The notes under the pieces are model-generated. The model made no database searches. It was not told where the DNA came from and was given only the letters and a program-made list of their open reading frames with translations. From NCBI GenBank assembly GCA_902729315.2, contig LR746264.1, forward strand, positions 1,969,378-2,033,377: a stretch of 64,000 bases of DNA, given 5' to 3'. The stretch's first letter is position 1. Each line of letters begins with the position of its first letter. Both the position numbers and the translations under genes were made by a program. The stretch is from Spirodela intermedia (lineage: Eukaryota > Streptophyta > Magnoliopsida > Alismatales > Araceae). This document shows positions 50,901-63,594 of the stretch, one piece after another.

Positions 50901-52714
50901 AGACTTATCAATTTTTCAGCTAATTTTCAGTCAACTGAGTTTCTATAAATAATCTCATTAAATTCAATCTGATTTTAGCCATTTGATAGTTTCTAAAATT
51001 AAGATCATATTTTCATTGAATTTATTAAAACTTGAGAATCGGTGCATTGACTTATCATTTGGTGAACCTGGTTTTCAAAAGTCAATATAAGGTTTTAGTC
51101 AACAAAATAGACTCAGACCTATAATTCAATTTGAACTGAAACAATATATGTAGTTTCTTTTATATATCTTGGGATTTCAATGTAATCTCCCTCGAGATAT
51201 GAAACTATTTCTCCTAAATATTCATAAAGAGATATAAATGAATCGAAAGGGATAAATGTTCTTCCATCTTTTTTTTTTTCTTCGTTTGACTTTTATTTTA
51301 TCCCACGATTTTTGTATGTTTTCTCTTCACTAGCCCAAAATTCCTCGCCATGATCCTCAACAACACTCTTCTAAAGGAATCTCTCTTAGAATTATAGATA
51401 CCCAAAGTACTTTGAAAGTAACACAAAGTCATCAACTCAACTGATTTACAACACTGAGCTCACCACATAACACTCAATATGAATTTAATGACTCTGTTAG
51501 AAAAACATAGGCATAGGGAGAATTACCTCTCTCATAGAGGACAGAGGAGAGAGCTGGCACTCACTATGTAGAGAGAAACCCACCCTACATAGCTTTCCCA
51601 AAATACCCTCAGCCTTTTATAGATTTCCTTACAACTTTGAGCTTCCAACAAGCTTCATAATCATCTCACATACAAAAGTTGTATAAATTTTCTAGTAAAA
51701 ATTTCTTCTTCTAGAGTGTAGAAATGTTAATGTCTTCTTCCAGGTCTCTCAAGGGGCCTCTCCTACCTTCAGTGCAAACTTTATTTCAATATAAATAGCT
51801 TATTTCCACTTTTAGATGCAATAAAAAGTTAGGACTCAGTCAATTAATACTATGAAAATGTTTATTTTTTTTCAGTTTACAACTAATGTAGTAACTCAGC
51901 TCCTTGATTCTTTTCTCACTGCTTAGCAGGTGGCATTGTTAGTTCTCTTTGTATGTGAGTCAACTCCTCTTGAGCAACAATCTTTCCTTAGAAACACATA
52001 CTATAAGGCCATATCCATTCGAGTGCTCCGACTTGATCAATACTTAGGACATACTTAGCATCTCATCATTTAACCACTATAATAAAAATGATAAAAATAC
52101 TAAAAATGGCCGTTGACCGTTTTCCCTTTGTGATGTTGCACGTATAGGAGCCATATTCATGGAGGATCAACCACTGAATATTCAGTGCACCCCTTCAGAG
52201 GCCACCAAAAAAAGACCAACCTAATATGAATTTAAAGCCTCTTTATTTGTGTCAACAAAGATGAAATGCGTGCATTTGCTCAATTTTACAACTAATATGA
52301 GCACAATCCATTGCAACTTGGTTCTTCCCGGAGGAACAGCAAGAGATGGGGCTTCTAAACCGTGCATAATAATACATAACATGGGAGGAAGGCAGAAAAA
52401 GATTTGGGTTATAGTACATTATCTGTATAACTCAAGAGAGAACCAAAAAAATAAAAGGGGGGAAATAATCTAAGCCAGATGCATATCTGAACAGGTAGAT
52501 ATTGGAACATACCTCGGTCCAACTGACTGAGACACCAAACCACACAGCGATAAGGTGACACTCTTCAACGGAGTTCTTGAGATTTTCTTCACCACCCAAA
52601 GAACGTCTCAGTGTTACCTAATAAACTCATCAGTTGAGGCGTAGACAGTAAAACCAGATATATAACGCATACTTTGCTTCATATTACCGATCGACGACGG
52701 GTCGGAGTGAGGCT
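47936..52714. other. AT-rich intergenic DNA between SUV3 and the CXC gene
   Basis: Long AT-rich stretch without a recognisable gene. The interval 51490-51800, with repeated ctc/gag-type words and a ttttatag box, has the look of a decayed LTR, but no coding domain accompanies it. The last 250 bp before 52715 are probably the 3' UTR of the minus-strand CXC gene. Confidence 0.4.
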
Positions 52715-53534
52715 TCAGAGAGCAGTTTCTGGAGGATCGTTGGATGAAACGCCAGTCAGAGCTGGGAAGGATGGGATGGATCTCAGTATCAGTCTTCGGC
52801 CGCCTTTTTGGCTGGGAGATGAACCAATCTCATGCTGCGGGGGGGAAACTCTCTTCCTGCTCGGCGAGGCCGTCTTCACGGCATTGAGGGGAGAAGGCAT
52901 CTCTCTCAAGATCTTGGGAGTCTCATCTTCAGGAGCTGTCTGGAGATGCTTCTCGAGTTTTGACTTGGCAAGACCAGATTTCTGAAGCTTGTGGCACGCA
53001 CTCAGTAGAGGCGACGATCCAATGCTTGCCACAGAGGATCTTGGAGGCTTCTCACTAAATGAAAAGGGAGGTCTGAGAGGTGGTCTGTAAGGTGAGGTGA
53101 CGAAGCTGATCAGCAGCTGCAGCTTTGCAATGAAGCAAAAAAGATGTGAAGAAGTATGGCGATGGGGATTAACCTGCTGATTTGGAAGGATGGGGTGACG
53201 GGCGAATCGTTGTCATGGAGACAGTCGGCCTCGTGTGGAAACTCCACCCCATCGTCACCACAAGGATCCACGTGCTGCTCCTCTTTAGGCTCATTTTCCT
53301 CACTCACCATTGGTAGAACACCTGTTGAAAAAAGGCATCTCAATCCCATCTTTAGTCAACTCCTGTAATGACAAAGCCGCTATGCGCTTCAATCAACAGG
53401 AGTCATGGTTTAGGCAGTTGCATTCGATTCTAGTTTAACTAGAGAGTAGTTAATGAACCAAAATTCAATAATCTGGAAACCCAAGACAACATTCACCAAA
53501 TTCTCAGCATAACGCCCGATCATCAAACGTTTAC

Positions 53535-53570
<36 letters not shown>

Positions 53571-56500
53571 AATTCAACTAAAAAAGTCAATCGAGTGACA
53601 GTAAGAAGGAAAAAGCTTACCTTCCCTTCTGCCAAAAGTGTTCTTACACCCTTCACATCGGCAGCTAGCTGAGCATCCAACGCCTCCCTTTTAGAAAAAA
53701 AGCAAAGACATCAGGCTCCAATGGTGCAAGAGAAAACGAGCGTCTATCTCAACAGGTCGAAGAAGAAAAACCTGGTAGCATTCACAATATTTCTTCAGGC
53801 AGCCTGACTTTTTGCAGTTGCAGCCTCTCTTGTGCCTTGCTGAGGCAGGGGTTTTGTTAATATCTTCCTGCTGAATTTAAAGGCCAGTTTTTAATTCACT
53901 GGGCTTCAAACCTAGGATAAGAACAGGCTATTTAGATTCCTACCCCGATGCCCGTCGCTGGGGCAGATGCTCTAATCACTTTTGGAGCAAATGCAAGGGG
54001 ATTGCGGGACTCTATCTGTTTGCGAGTAGCCAAAACAATGTCCTCATGGATGGGCTTGTTCAAGCATCCTTCACATGCACAAGGTCCAACACAATAGACT
54101 CCCGCAGCAAAGCATTCACAATAGCTACATCGAAAAACCAAATCACAAAAGAAGCTGAGAATCTCATGAACTCATGACTTTGTAGCATCCCATCATTAGA
54201 AGATCCAGAGTACAAAGACGTCCAAAAACATGGAACAATCTCTCTGAGTGAGAATGTGCATAAGGAAAAAAACACTTTCATTCAGAAAGCTATTTTGGAA
54301 CCGGGAAACCATAAAATAGATTAGGAGCCACAGAACTAATAGAACCCCAAGCTAGTTCGGAGTATCAGAGGGAAGAAAATATTTCGACAGCCTAACCCAG
54401 CCCATTAGTCCAGCCTAGTCTGGTCTGCTCTTCTAGAATTTGGCCATGAGGAGGCCCAGAAGAAAAGTAGGCCCAGACCAGCCCAGCGCTGGTAACTTTT
54501 GCTGACCTTCGTCTTAGGCTGCTCAGTCCATTGGGGCCCCAGTTTTTCACAAATGAATTAGTTAGAAAATTTCCATCGCAGTTTTAGGTCCAAGGTAATT
54601 TTCAATTCAATCATACTTTTAGTTCAGATGTTAAAAGAAATCTATATCCAAATTTCATCATAGCGAGGACACCTGCAATTGAACGTCCCCCAGGCCCCCT
54701 CTTAACCGCCTCATCTAGGACAAGCAGCATAGTATCTGAATTACCAAGTATTGCCACATCAACGATGATGGTGATAAGTTGACGTGGCATCCAGAGAAGA
54801 GAAAATATGACAAGTGAGATATACTTACAGCTTCAAGCACTTTGACTTTTTACAGTTGCAGCGTCTACAAGATCCATGCTCACCACCATTTTCAAGCTTG
54901 CACCTGCATGTGACAACCAACCAATTTATAAGACTTGAAAATAATGATAAAAAAAAGAGAAAATCCAGATATTGATGGCAAAGAGATACTTTTTCTTTTT
55001 GGGACTATTGAGATCCAATTCTTCACCAGAGATGGCTGGTGATTGTAAATAGTTCCGCATCTCTGTAAGTTCCTGAGGGTCATTTCCAGGACATAGGTCC
55101 TCCTCAGCCACTGAGGAACCCCTTGAAGTTTTCTGTAAAGTTACTAAAGAAGAAATTGCGCCAGTAGAGCATGGAAGGCTCAATAGCTTTCTCCCAGAGG
55201 GAAGATTATCTTCAGTTGCAATCCTCACTTTAGATGATGTCGCAAGAGAATTCAAATGCAAGCCAATACTGGGAAGTGCATGTTGACGAGGACCAGAGCT
55301 AGGTTTTGAAGAAGTTTGCTGCTTATCCCCAGAAATATGTTTGAAACTAATCGAAAATGAAGCTGAAGAACTGTCTTTTGAATCACCAACCACATGTGAT
55401 CCGGCCACCTCAAACACTAAACAGCGTCTTCGAAATCCACGTTGGTGCTGGTAGTCAGTCTGCATAATTTGACCAAAGATAACAAAACCCTAGTGAGAAA
55501 ATACAGAGAGAAACAGTTTCACTAATAATTATACATTTAAGAGAAGATATTAATCGGAAAACAACCGTTTGTATCATAGGTTAGATTACGAACATCATAT
55601 GAAAGTTCAATTCTACCTCATAGTCGAAGAGGTCATGGTCACCAACTTCATCATCCATTTTCTCAAATTGATCACTAATTTCCTGATTATTCTGCTGACA
55701 TGTAGGAGGAACTTGTGGCGTGTGTTCAGAGTTATTTTGGCTAAAAACTTGTTGGCCATAATCCCCTGACACATCTAGTGCGGTGCTTTTAAGGCAGGTA
55801 GCCAGAGCCCCAGCTGGGTGACTTCTCTGTGGATCACCAATGCTGTCTTCAGAAATTCTCAAAGAATAGGAAGTTGAGTAATTGGCATCTTGCCCCCTAA
55901 CCTTCTGACAGCGCTCCTCGCAGGCTTCTGATTCAGTTGAAGGGTCAAAAACGAAGAGATTTACACTGCCATCTGTAATAAGATTTTCCCAGTCACAGCT
56001 TGACACTTCTTCCTTGCTGTGTACCTGACAACGTATATCCTCACCTTCAATGTCATTTGCAGAGGATTCTACCGCTTCCTGAACATCACAAGCAAAGTCA
56101 ACCAGGCTAACTCTGACCCTTTTAAGGTCAACTTTGTTTTGAGAACCATAACAAGGCGCAGTATTATGATTAGGACTACCACAATCATACTCCAACGATC
56201 TGGATAGATGGGATGTTAACTTCTGGCATTCCTCTGGAGGGTCAACATTAGCCTCATTTAACAGGCATTTTGTCCTGCAGTTAGCTTTCTCATCAATGGC
56301 ACACTCCGAGAGCTTGAGGAGATTCGGCATAACATAAGAGAGACTTTTGTCGTCCCCATCCTCAGAAGAAAAATCAGGTGCCGACGAGTCTAGAACAGGG
56401 TATCTGAAAACGAAACAAGCAGGGGAATCATGAATATTCGTTGACGAAAGTCCAAGAACGTACAGGAAATATTGGCTAGTGAAGCTGTTACCTGATTGGA

Positions 56501-57245
56501 ATTTTACGTTCCTTTTGGGTGTTCACATGTGGGGAAGCAAAAACTGAGGGAGGTGAAGAGAAATTCAAAGGCAAAGCATGCGTTATGTGCACGGATTTGA
56601 CGGGTTTAATAGGAGAAAGACTGCTGATGTAACTGAAGACCGGTGAATCCTGCAACAGAACACAGAAAAAAGATGAAGAAAAATCGGATAATGTTACATT
56701 AATGCATTTGTATCATTTGCGAATTGCATTGTCTAAAACGACGATCAAGACTGTCAACCAGAAATCCCCTCGCAGGAAAACCATTCTGAAGACCGGATCG
56801 ACTGAAACGACGGCACTTGCTAAAGAGCTTCTAAATTGGACTTATGTATTAAGACCAGTCATCTATATTTCAGATGCCTGTGACGAATTACCCAAACAAT
56901 TTAGCCAGGACGATGGAGGGAGAAAATTGAACAGGCGAGTGGAGAAACCAGTTGCATGGGATTCCCCGCGACAGCAAACTACCGAGAGAGTTTAAGCGTA
57001 GATCCAGCGAGCAGATCGAGGAATCCCGCCATTCCAAGCTCCGATTTCTCCAGATCTTGAAAATGACCGACTAAGGTGGACGATAGAGAAGATGGAAAGA
57101 GCGGACACTAGTCTTCATCGGTATCGGAACCATCCAGAGAGAGAAAACAGAGAAAAGATCAGCGAAATCTGGAACAGCACCAACTAACCTCGACTCGAGA
57201 GAGAGCCGTCCCGGCATGCTGCTGCCCCCTCTGAGGCGTGTCCAT
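52715..57245 (-). CDS. TSO1/tesmin-like CXC domain (CRC) DNA-binding protein
   Basis: Ten exons, complement of 52715-53105, 53174-53321, 53621-53687, 53772-53870, 53944-54124, 54829-54903, 54990-55459, 55617-56403, 56492-56649 and 57189-57245; the sum is 2433 nt, 810 aa. The N-terminus (MDTPQRG, then [19 protein letters not shown]) is typical of plant TSO1/TCX proteins. Two cysteine-rich CXC domains, CXC1 at about 492-540 ([18 protein letters not shown]) and CXC2 at about 593-631 ([19 protein letters not shown]), are joined by a linker with the conserved [10 protein letters not shown] core; each binds zinc and the pair contacts CHR-type DNA. The C-terminus has the usual [11 protein letters not shown] block. 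Relatives act in DREAM-type complexes that control cell division and floral or stomatal development. The large acidic exon 3 is the less conserved region. All key cysteines are present. Confidence 0.95.
53534..53569. repeat. (GAT)n microsatellite in a CXC-gene intron
   Basis: About 11 tandem gat/atg triplets within the 299-bp intron between exons 8 and 9 of the CXC gene; non-coding. Confidence 0.95.
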
Positions 57246-58430
57246 TCCGCCGCCGCAGCCCCGTTCTCCCGAGTCGGAGGGACGCCGGAGAGCCCTCGGG
57301 GCTCCTCTGCATCTCCTCTCACCACTCTCCGCGGCCTCACCCCCTCACTCCCCTTCTTCACTGGTGCAGCAGCACCAACAGCCTCCTCACTCTTTTTGGC
57401 TTCCTTTCGAGCGGGGTCGCCATGGGCGGGAAAGATTTTCTTCTCCCGACCCGCTCCCGTCCCCACCAACCCTGCTTTATTGTCTCCCCATTATTTAATG
57501 CCGCAGCGGTGGAGGAGGAGGCGACCAAAAGAAGCTCCCTCCCTCCCTTCCTCCCTCTCTCTCTCTCTCTCTCTCCCTCTCCGCAATTTCGACAGTACAG
57601 AGAAGGAGACGACGAAAGGAACCGGCTCCCCAAGAGACAGTATCCTCTCTCTCTGCTCCACTACACTCTTTCTCTCTCCTCCCTCCCAACCTATCCGTAG
57701 CCCCTGCAGCCGAGTGGAGTGGACCAGGCAGAGGCACGCCGCCCCTCTCCCTCTCCCTCTCTCTCTCTCTCTAATCCCCGCTGCTGGACGAATGGTGAGG
57801 ACCAGAAGATACGGCTCTCTCTGTTCTCTGCTCTCTGCTCTCTCTCTCTCTCTCTTTCTCTCTTACAGCAGTTGCAGGGTGTGCGGTAAAGAAGCACCGC
57901 TGAATCATAAAGGGTTAAAGCAGAGAGAAGGCTCGGGGAGGAGACTGTAATTTTACATCCATACCAACGCAACGTCATAAAATATGAAGTTGACCCTCCC
58001 CCATCAACAATCACAGAATTAATTAATTAATTATTTTTAACAACAATTTAAGACTCGCTAATAATGATAATTAATAATAATAATACTAATAATAATAAAT
58101 ATTAAGCCGCCGCTGTCCTCACGGCGTCAGCGCTGCGGCCGTTTTTCCTCCGATTCCGTCTAGGAAACGGTCAACACCCAACCCCATGTCTTTAATGCGG
58201 CGGCAAAGTAGGCAAGAAGACACGTGTCAACTGCGCCTCCTTAGGCCACCACGTCACCAGTGTCTTGGGAAGCGCACGTCATCCCACAAAACACGGCTGC
58301 TAGGCCGGCCAGGGGGACACGTATTTTTTAGTAATAGGAAAAATGGATTTTTCGAACCGCTCTAATAAAACGCTGACGTCATTATTATGGATCTATTAAT
58401 GAGGACACTTGGCAAGAACAATGGGGCCCA
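57246..58430 (-). promoter_or_regulatory. 5' region of the CXC gene, with CT repeats and ACGT elements
   Basis: The first 700 bp upstream of the ATG contain several CT/GA microsatellites (about 57554-57575, 57750-57772, 57836-57862) within GC-rich DNA, as in plant 5' UTRs. Further upstream is an AT-rich patch with taa repeats (58020-58100). Beyond it, 58190-58440 has repeated ACGT-core words (acacgtgtc, ccacgtcacc, cccacgtgtcacgacgtg), a dense bZIP/bHLH-type cluster. Confidence 0.5.
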
Positions 58431-58679
58431 CGTGTCACGACGTGCTCGTGAGTCTGAGGATCTACCCTGCGGTGAATTGCGCGGGGAAGCCGTTACTCGT
58501 GACCGCCATTAAGAAAAACCGACCCGGTCCAGTTCAGACGGCCAGGTTTTCACCGGACCGGGATCTGGCTAGTAGAGTACAATCCGGAAGATCGCCTATC
58601 GGGTATGGACCACTAGTACAGTGCAAGAACACCGGAAGAGGACAGGAGAGGCGACGCCCAGTCCAGATGGGAATATCGT

Positions 58680-58860
58680 AAGAAATCTCCTCGTCACGTG
58701 GAGAAAGAATCCAATGTGGCAGTTGACTTGGCCTGCCTATAAGTCGCCGATTAACGAGCCGCTCGTGGCCTCCTCTTTTCGTCCGCTACGGGCACAGAGA
58801 GCGGGAAAACACGCTTCACGACAAAATGAGGCCATAACGTTGAGAACGTACTACATTCTT
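58680..58860 (+). promoter_or_regulatory. Promoter-like segment without an attached gene
   Basis: On the plus strand a G-box (tcacgtgg, about 58693-58700) is followed by cctataagtcg (TATAAG at about 58738) and a GC-richer leader. The only early ATG gives a frame of a few codons, and downstream DNA is AT-rich and decayed. It may drive a non-coding transcript or be what is left of a lost gene. Confidence 0.3.
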
Positions 58861-58899
58861 AGGTTGAGAACCTATATGTATCAAATGGAATATATATAT

Positions 58900-60860
58900 A
58901 TATAACATTTTCCATAAAGGCATCTTAGATATTACACATAGAGAAATCTAATTGAGGGTTCTAAGCGGATTGAGGAAAATCTTAAAATCATCACGCGATG
59001 ATGATGCTAATAGGAGGTTCTATCTGCTCAAATTAGTTCATAAGTGTGTACTTAAATGGGCAAGAGCTTGTTGTTACCCAGAGGTAGTGGATTCATGAGA
59101 TAGTCTAAGAAGCTGAATTGGATTAAGTATTATGATGCAATAACTAGTTTTAAAAAATAAAATAAAAACGATGGTAAATGTTTTATGAAAAAATATTTTT
59201 TAGACGTTTAAATATAAAAAAAACCAAGGAAGTTTCAATATCTCAATATTGAGATTGATTTCTTAGTCTCTTATTATTATTTTTAAGTGAAGTCACTCTT
59301 GAAAGTGGTAGTAATAATGAAAATAAATAAGTTAGTGGGTTCTGTCTAACATGAAGATATTTTATTGATTTTGTGAATATCAACTATTATTCTCCAAGAG
59401 AAAATAACCAAACCCTTGACAAGCAGATACAGGGTAGAGAACATTGTACTATAAGCCAAAACCATACATTATGTCTCTAATTATCATTCGATGTGTCAAC
59501 ATAGTGTGTTTACTTTACTCAATATATGTTGACTATGTGTCAACCCACTTAGCAAGGTTTAAATAAAACTATCTAAAACCCAAGACGAAATATGATTTAT
59601 TTAAAAATAATTAATCACCCCTCTTGGGACTAATAAGTTCTGTCATTTGAAGAAGTCTCAGGTACTTTTAGAGAACTCATATAACTCAAAGAATGGTTGA
59701 TTGTTATATGGGTTTTTATCTCTAATGGTACCAATCCTATGTTAGGAGGATGATACAAAGTTCATTTAGAAACACTTAATTTGTGGCCTAAAGGTTATAC
59801 TTTGCTTTAACAAATTTGAATGATCTAGGGAAAGATCATCAAGATTAAGAAGTGATATCTTTCTAAATCTTGGGAGCTTATTTATTAAATTTCAGAGTGT
59901 TTTAGATGATATTAAGGTCAAATTCTATCTCAATGGTATGCTTCTAGAGATTTATCTAGTAGTTACTGCCATTGAATCTTAGGGCACTCGCATAGGAAGA
60001 GACTTGATTACTTGAGTAGATTATTTTCAGCAAAGTACTATATAAGGGAGAAAATGACCTAATTCGAGTTATATAAACTTTACATGCATATTTACCTAGT
60101 AATTGATTAGAAAGCAGAACTAAGTAGATGAACAGCTTAATGATGGCTAATGATTCAAAGTTAAATTTAGGAGATCAATGTTGACTTATAGGGTTTGAAA
60201 ATAGTATAGGAACTCAAAATCTTCCCTTGGAAAGTTGCAGAAAAGAGTCAAGGGCCTCTATGATTTGATAGTGAAATTTTATATATTGAGAAAATAATAC
60301 TCATGAGCTAGTAGTTGAATAAATAACACTACAAGAGTGTTCTTAGTACAATTGCATAAAGTAGAAGCAAAAAAAATGATAATATTTCATCCTACATGGG
60401 AAAGGTGTCAATAAACCACAAGGAATTGGCCTAAGTAACCAAATTATTCCTTGTAAAATCCTCAGATAAAGTGGCCTTGAGTTCATTGGTACTAGCATTA
60501 TTTGTAAAGTGGCCTTGGCTTCACAATTAACTCAAGTAGTTCTCATTTATGATATTTTAGTCATTTTTGTTGTCTCTTGTAATGGAAAGTAAAATGCTCA
60601 AATAAAGTGCATGAATCATACAAGCGAAATTTCTTGAAGGACTCTTACAAGGATTAACATGGAGATTTATCATCAGTTTGATATCTTCTGATAATAATAA
60701 TATTATATGGCAAACAAGGACAACTAAATCTTAATTCTTTCTTGTCAACATCAAAATCAGAGTTACTCTAAAGTAAAAGGAAAACTATGTTCAATCTGGA
60801 TGACACAAGCATAAAAGATGATTAAGGTTGGTTTCAACATAGCATAAGGTAGTTTTCTGT
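58900..60860. other. AT-rich intergenic DNA, probably decayed retroelement in part
   Basis: No intact gene. From about 59940 onward scattered, frameshifted fragments (for example a gag-like patch with VDYFQQ near 60010) are consistent with the Ty3/gypsy remnant identified just downstream, but each is too short to stand alone. Confidence 0.4.
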
Positions 60861-60862
60861 GT

Positions 60863-61230
60863 CATGTCATAAATGAAAATAAAGTTCATGTTGATAACAA
60901 TAAGGTAGAGGCTATATTTAATTGGACAGTTCCCACAAATATTGTCTTTGCATGATTATTTGGAAAAAAAACTATAGAACAGTGACCAAATAATTGCTCT
61001 CTTGAGTTAATTTTCATGAAATAGTTATGTTTTCTGATTTGAATGACCATAAAAAGGTTTTGAAGAGTTTAAGAAGGCTGTGTTCTTCACTGAGGTACAA
61101 AGTTAGTATAAGTTCTTCTTACTGTCCCCAGTCAGATGGCCAGATGAATACATATGCGAGGTGTTTTTGTAGTGAGACACCCAAAGAATGGATGAAATGG
61201 TAGACTCCAGTTGAGTAGTTCCTTTACTCT
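60863..61230 (+). mobile_element. Ty3/gypsy retrotransposon polyprotein remnant
   Basis: One frame at 60863-60943 reads HVINENKVHVD then KVEAIFNW, which matches the end of the gypsy reverse transcriptase (the HVVSxxGVxVDPxKVEAI block). A FEEFKKAV-like patch near 61055 recalls the start of RNase H. A frame at 61111-61230 reads SSYCPQSDGQMNTYARC then ETPKEWMKW, which is the integrase core around the catalytic-Glu region. Stops and a large internal deletion between RT and integrase show that the element is dead. Confidence 0.8.
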
Positions 61231-61820
61231 TGATTCCCTCCTCCTCTGCTCTACTCTCTCTCTCTCTCTGTGCCTTGATCAGTGCAGGGTCAGATATGAT
61301 GGCCTCTCCTTCCAGCTTCTCTTGTCTTTATCGACTCCTAGAGGTCAAAGGAGAGCTGCACTCCAGAGAGAAACAAAATTGCAAACTGCGATTCTGTCAG
61401 GTTGTAATATTGGATACACTTGGTCTTTTTTGAAGCCCAAAAAATTGTAGAGAAACTAGCAAATCGACTACTTCAGCTACTCCCACCGTTCCAAGAGGTG
61501 CTCAAACGCAGAAGGCACACGCCCAAGCTGGTTCTGCAGAGAGATACTATCGTTATATGAGGCACAGAGCATACAATCGGCCAATCAGAATCAGGATCAG
61601 TTGATCGAATTTCATGCAGCCAATTTGATGTCAATAACTGTTCGACCTAGCCCATTTGATCCGATTCCCTATCAGCAAAATTTGATCCAGCCTGATGATG
61701 ATCTGATTCCTACCAAGCACATAAACCACATAGACACCTACCATCCGGTGTTGTGGTTTGAATAAACTTCGGCATGGTTCAGACGCAGAGCTCTTGTGTG
61801 TCTGTGCAGAGAGAATTCAT
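61231..61820. other. Spacer between the gypsy remnant and the oxygenase gene
   Basis: Mixed-composition DNA with a short CT tract (61253-61271) and no recognised gene. The part next to 61821 is probably the 3' UTR of the minus-strand oxygenase gene. Confidence 0.4.
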
Positions 61821-63594
61821 TCATCTCCTGGATTGAGTGCCACCCCCACCATAATACTGTCTGGTAGTCTCCCGGGAAAACTCTGCAAATGTCATACCAT
61901 CTCTCAACCGAGAGCAGAGCGGAGGTACTGCCCTGACGATTTCCCCCTGCCGGCCACTCTTCGATTCCTTCTCCTCATCATGATCCCCACATATAGCCTC
62001 AGTGGGTGTCGACACTTCTTGCCTTGTGGATGCTACACTGTTGTTGGAGATACAGAGAATTTTGTCCCAAGCAGGTTGCAAGAAGACAACGAAGGTCTCC
62101 CTGCACAAATCACCTAATCCAGGTCTAATGACAGAGTGAAGTGTGGAGCGAAGCTTGCCTTTTGATAGGATATCAGCTGACTCTCCCACCTGAACGATGA
62201 AACTCTCTGGCGGAGCTTTCACCATGAGAATCCTATCCCTGACATTGTCAAATAACTGCAAGCATGTATGCCCATCTGGGGGGCTGCACTCATTGCTGCC
62301 GGAGATGTGGTGGGGGCCGTTCACATCGTATGCCATCAAGAACATTGGAGCTGTTAGCACAGTAAAAATCCCATAGTCATAGTGCCACTGCTGCCACAAG
62401 TCCGCCAAGGAAGTCCTGGATACATTCAAGATGTCTGAACTTTTCGTCTCCCGCTGTAGCTCTGTTCCTGGACTTAGAGTCGTCAGAATTCCGAATTCTT
62501 GAGGAAAAGCAGTATGGGACGCAGTGGGTCTCCTACTCGAACCGTTTGATCTTCCCTTAGGTTCTCTGATGATCAGGTTATCCAATTTTGAGTGGTAGTG
62601 TATGAGGCGTCCTTTAGCAGTGCCGGAATCCAATAAGCTGGATTCCAACTCTTGACCACCTGTTTTCCTGTCGCATAGTCGTGCAACCTGCAGCCCGACT
62701 TCCATCATGCAGGAGCCCAGCAGGTTGAAAGTATTCCCAAGTTGTTCGAACCCAGGATCACGAAGCTCCTGTTCGTCCTCTATGGCATTTTCCTTCGATA
62801 AATTACCATTGTCGTAGCCATGTTCAGGCAGATTTGAGGTCCATGGCAAGGTCGGATGCCCCATGTACTTCAACTGCTTAGCAAACGAGGAGACGGTTCT
62901 ATCGGGATTCTTCAAAGGAACATCACTCCCCAAGCCATGGCTCTGCAAAGCTCATACAACAGATAGGATTAACGTTATCTTAGGTTTATGATCTGAAGGC
63001 AATCTACCACAAGGAAAAGGAACTTGAGACGTCGCACATTAGGGCCGGACAAGCCGCTCACATGACAGCTCTACGGAAATAATTGAAAGCAACCAGTGTT
63101 TCTCTCAAATTCCACTCAGAAAACCTCCATGAGATGACATGACAAGCATTTCAAATCATTGTACAGATCAAAATCCGTTGGCCTCAGTTCAATTTCTCAG
63201 GTTACAATCCCTAGAACAGAACAACGCCGTCACAAATGCTCCATCAACCAATTACACGAGCCCCGCAATGAGCTTCAGGAAGACCGCTCTCAACACGAAC
63301 CAGATAGAACATCCACGGACTCACCTTGAGGATCCGAGCACGCTCGGCCCCATCCAGGAGGGCGAGCTTCTGGGCGAGAGGGAGGAGTGCGCGGCGCAGG
63401 GCGGGCACCGCAGGTACGCCGGTGACGCAGAGAAGGCCGGGGCCGGAGGGCCCCAGTGCTGCCATCACCCCGCCGGAGACGGACTCCAGCCTCTCCGTCT
63501 CCGGCGGCGGCGAAACCGCGGGAGAGGAGCATGAGAGGAGGAGAAGGTCGGCAAAGTGGAGCTCGAAGGGCTCCAAGATTTCTACCGCCCCCAT
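61821..63594 (-). CDS. 2-oxoglutarate/Fe(II)-dependent oxygenase superfamily protein (isopenicillin N synthase-like fold)
   Basis: Two exons, complement of 61821-62942 and 63325-63594; 1392 nt, 463 aa. Exon 1 starts MGAVEILEPFELHFADL and ends RILK; exon 2 opens SHGLGSDVPLKNPDR, a block conserved in a little-studied plant oxygenase-like family. The iron-binding triad appears as H277 and D279 (WHYDYG) with distal H359 (STLHSVIRP), and the 2-oxoglutarate-binding Arg is probably R371 (RETFVVF), so the protein is likely catalytically competent. The substrate is unknown. At 463 aa it is longer than hormone-type 2OG oxygenases, through extra sequence between the N-terminal helices and the HxD motif. 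Exon 1 is strongly GC-rich, exon 2 is not. No function beyond the fold is claimed. Confidence 0.9.

Noticed and set aside
57216-57950. A 244-codon plus-strand frame opposite the 5' end of the CXC gene
   Set aside because: It overlaps exon 1 of the CXC gene antisense and is rich in Ser/Leu from CT repeats; no domain is visible.
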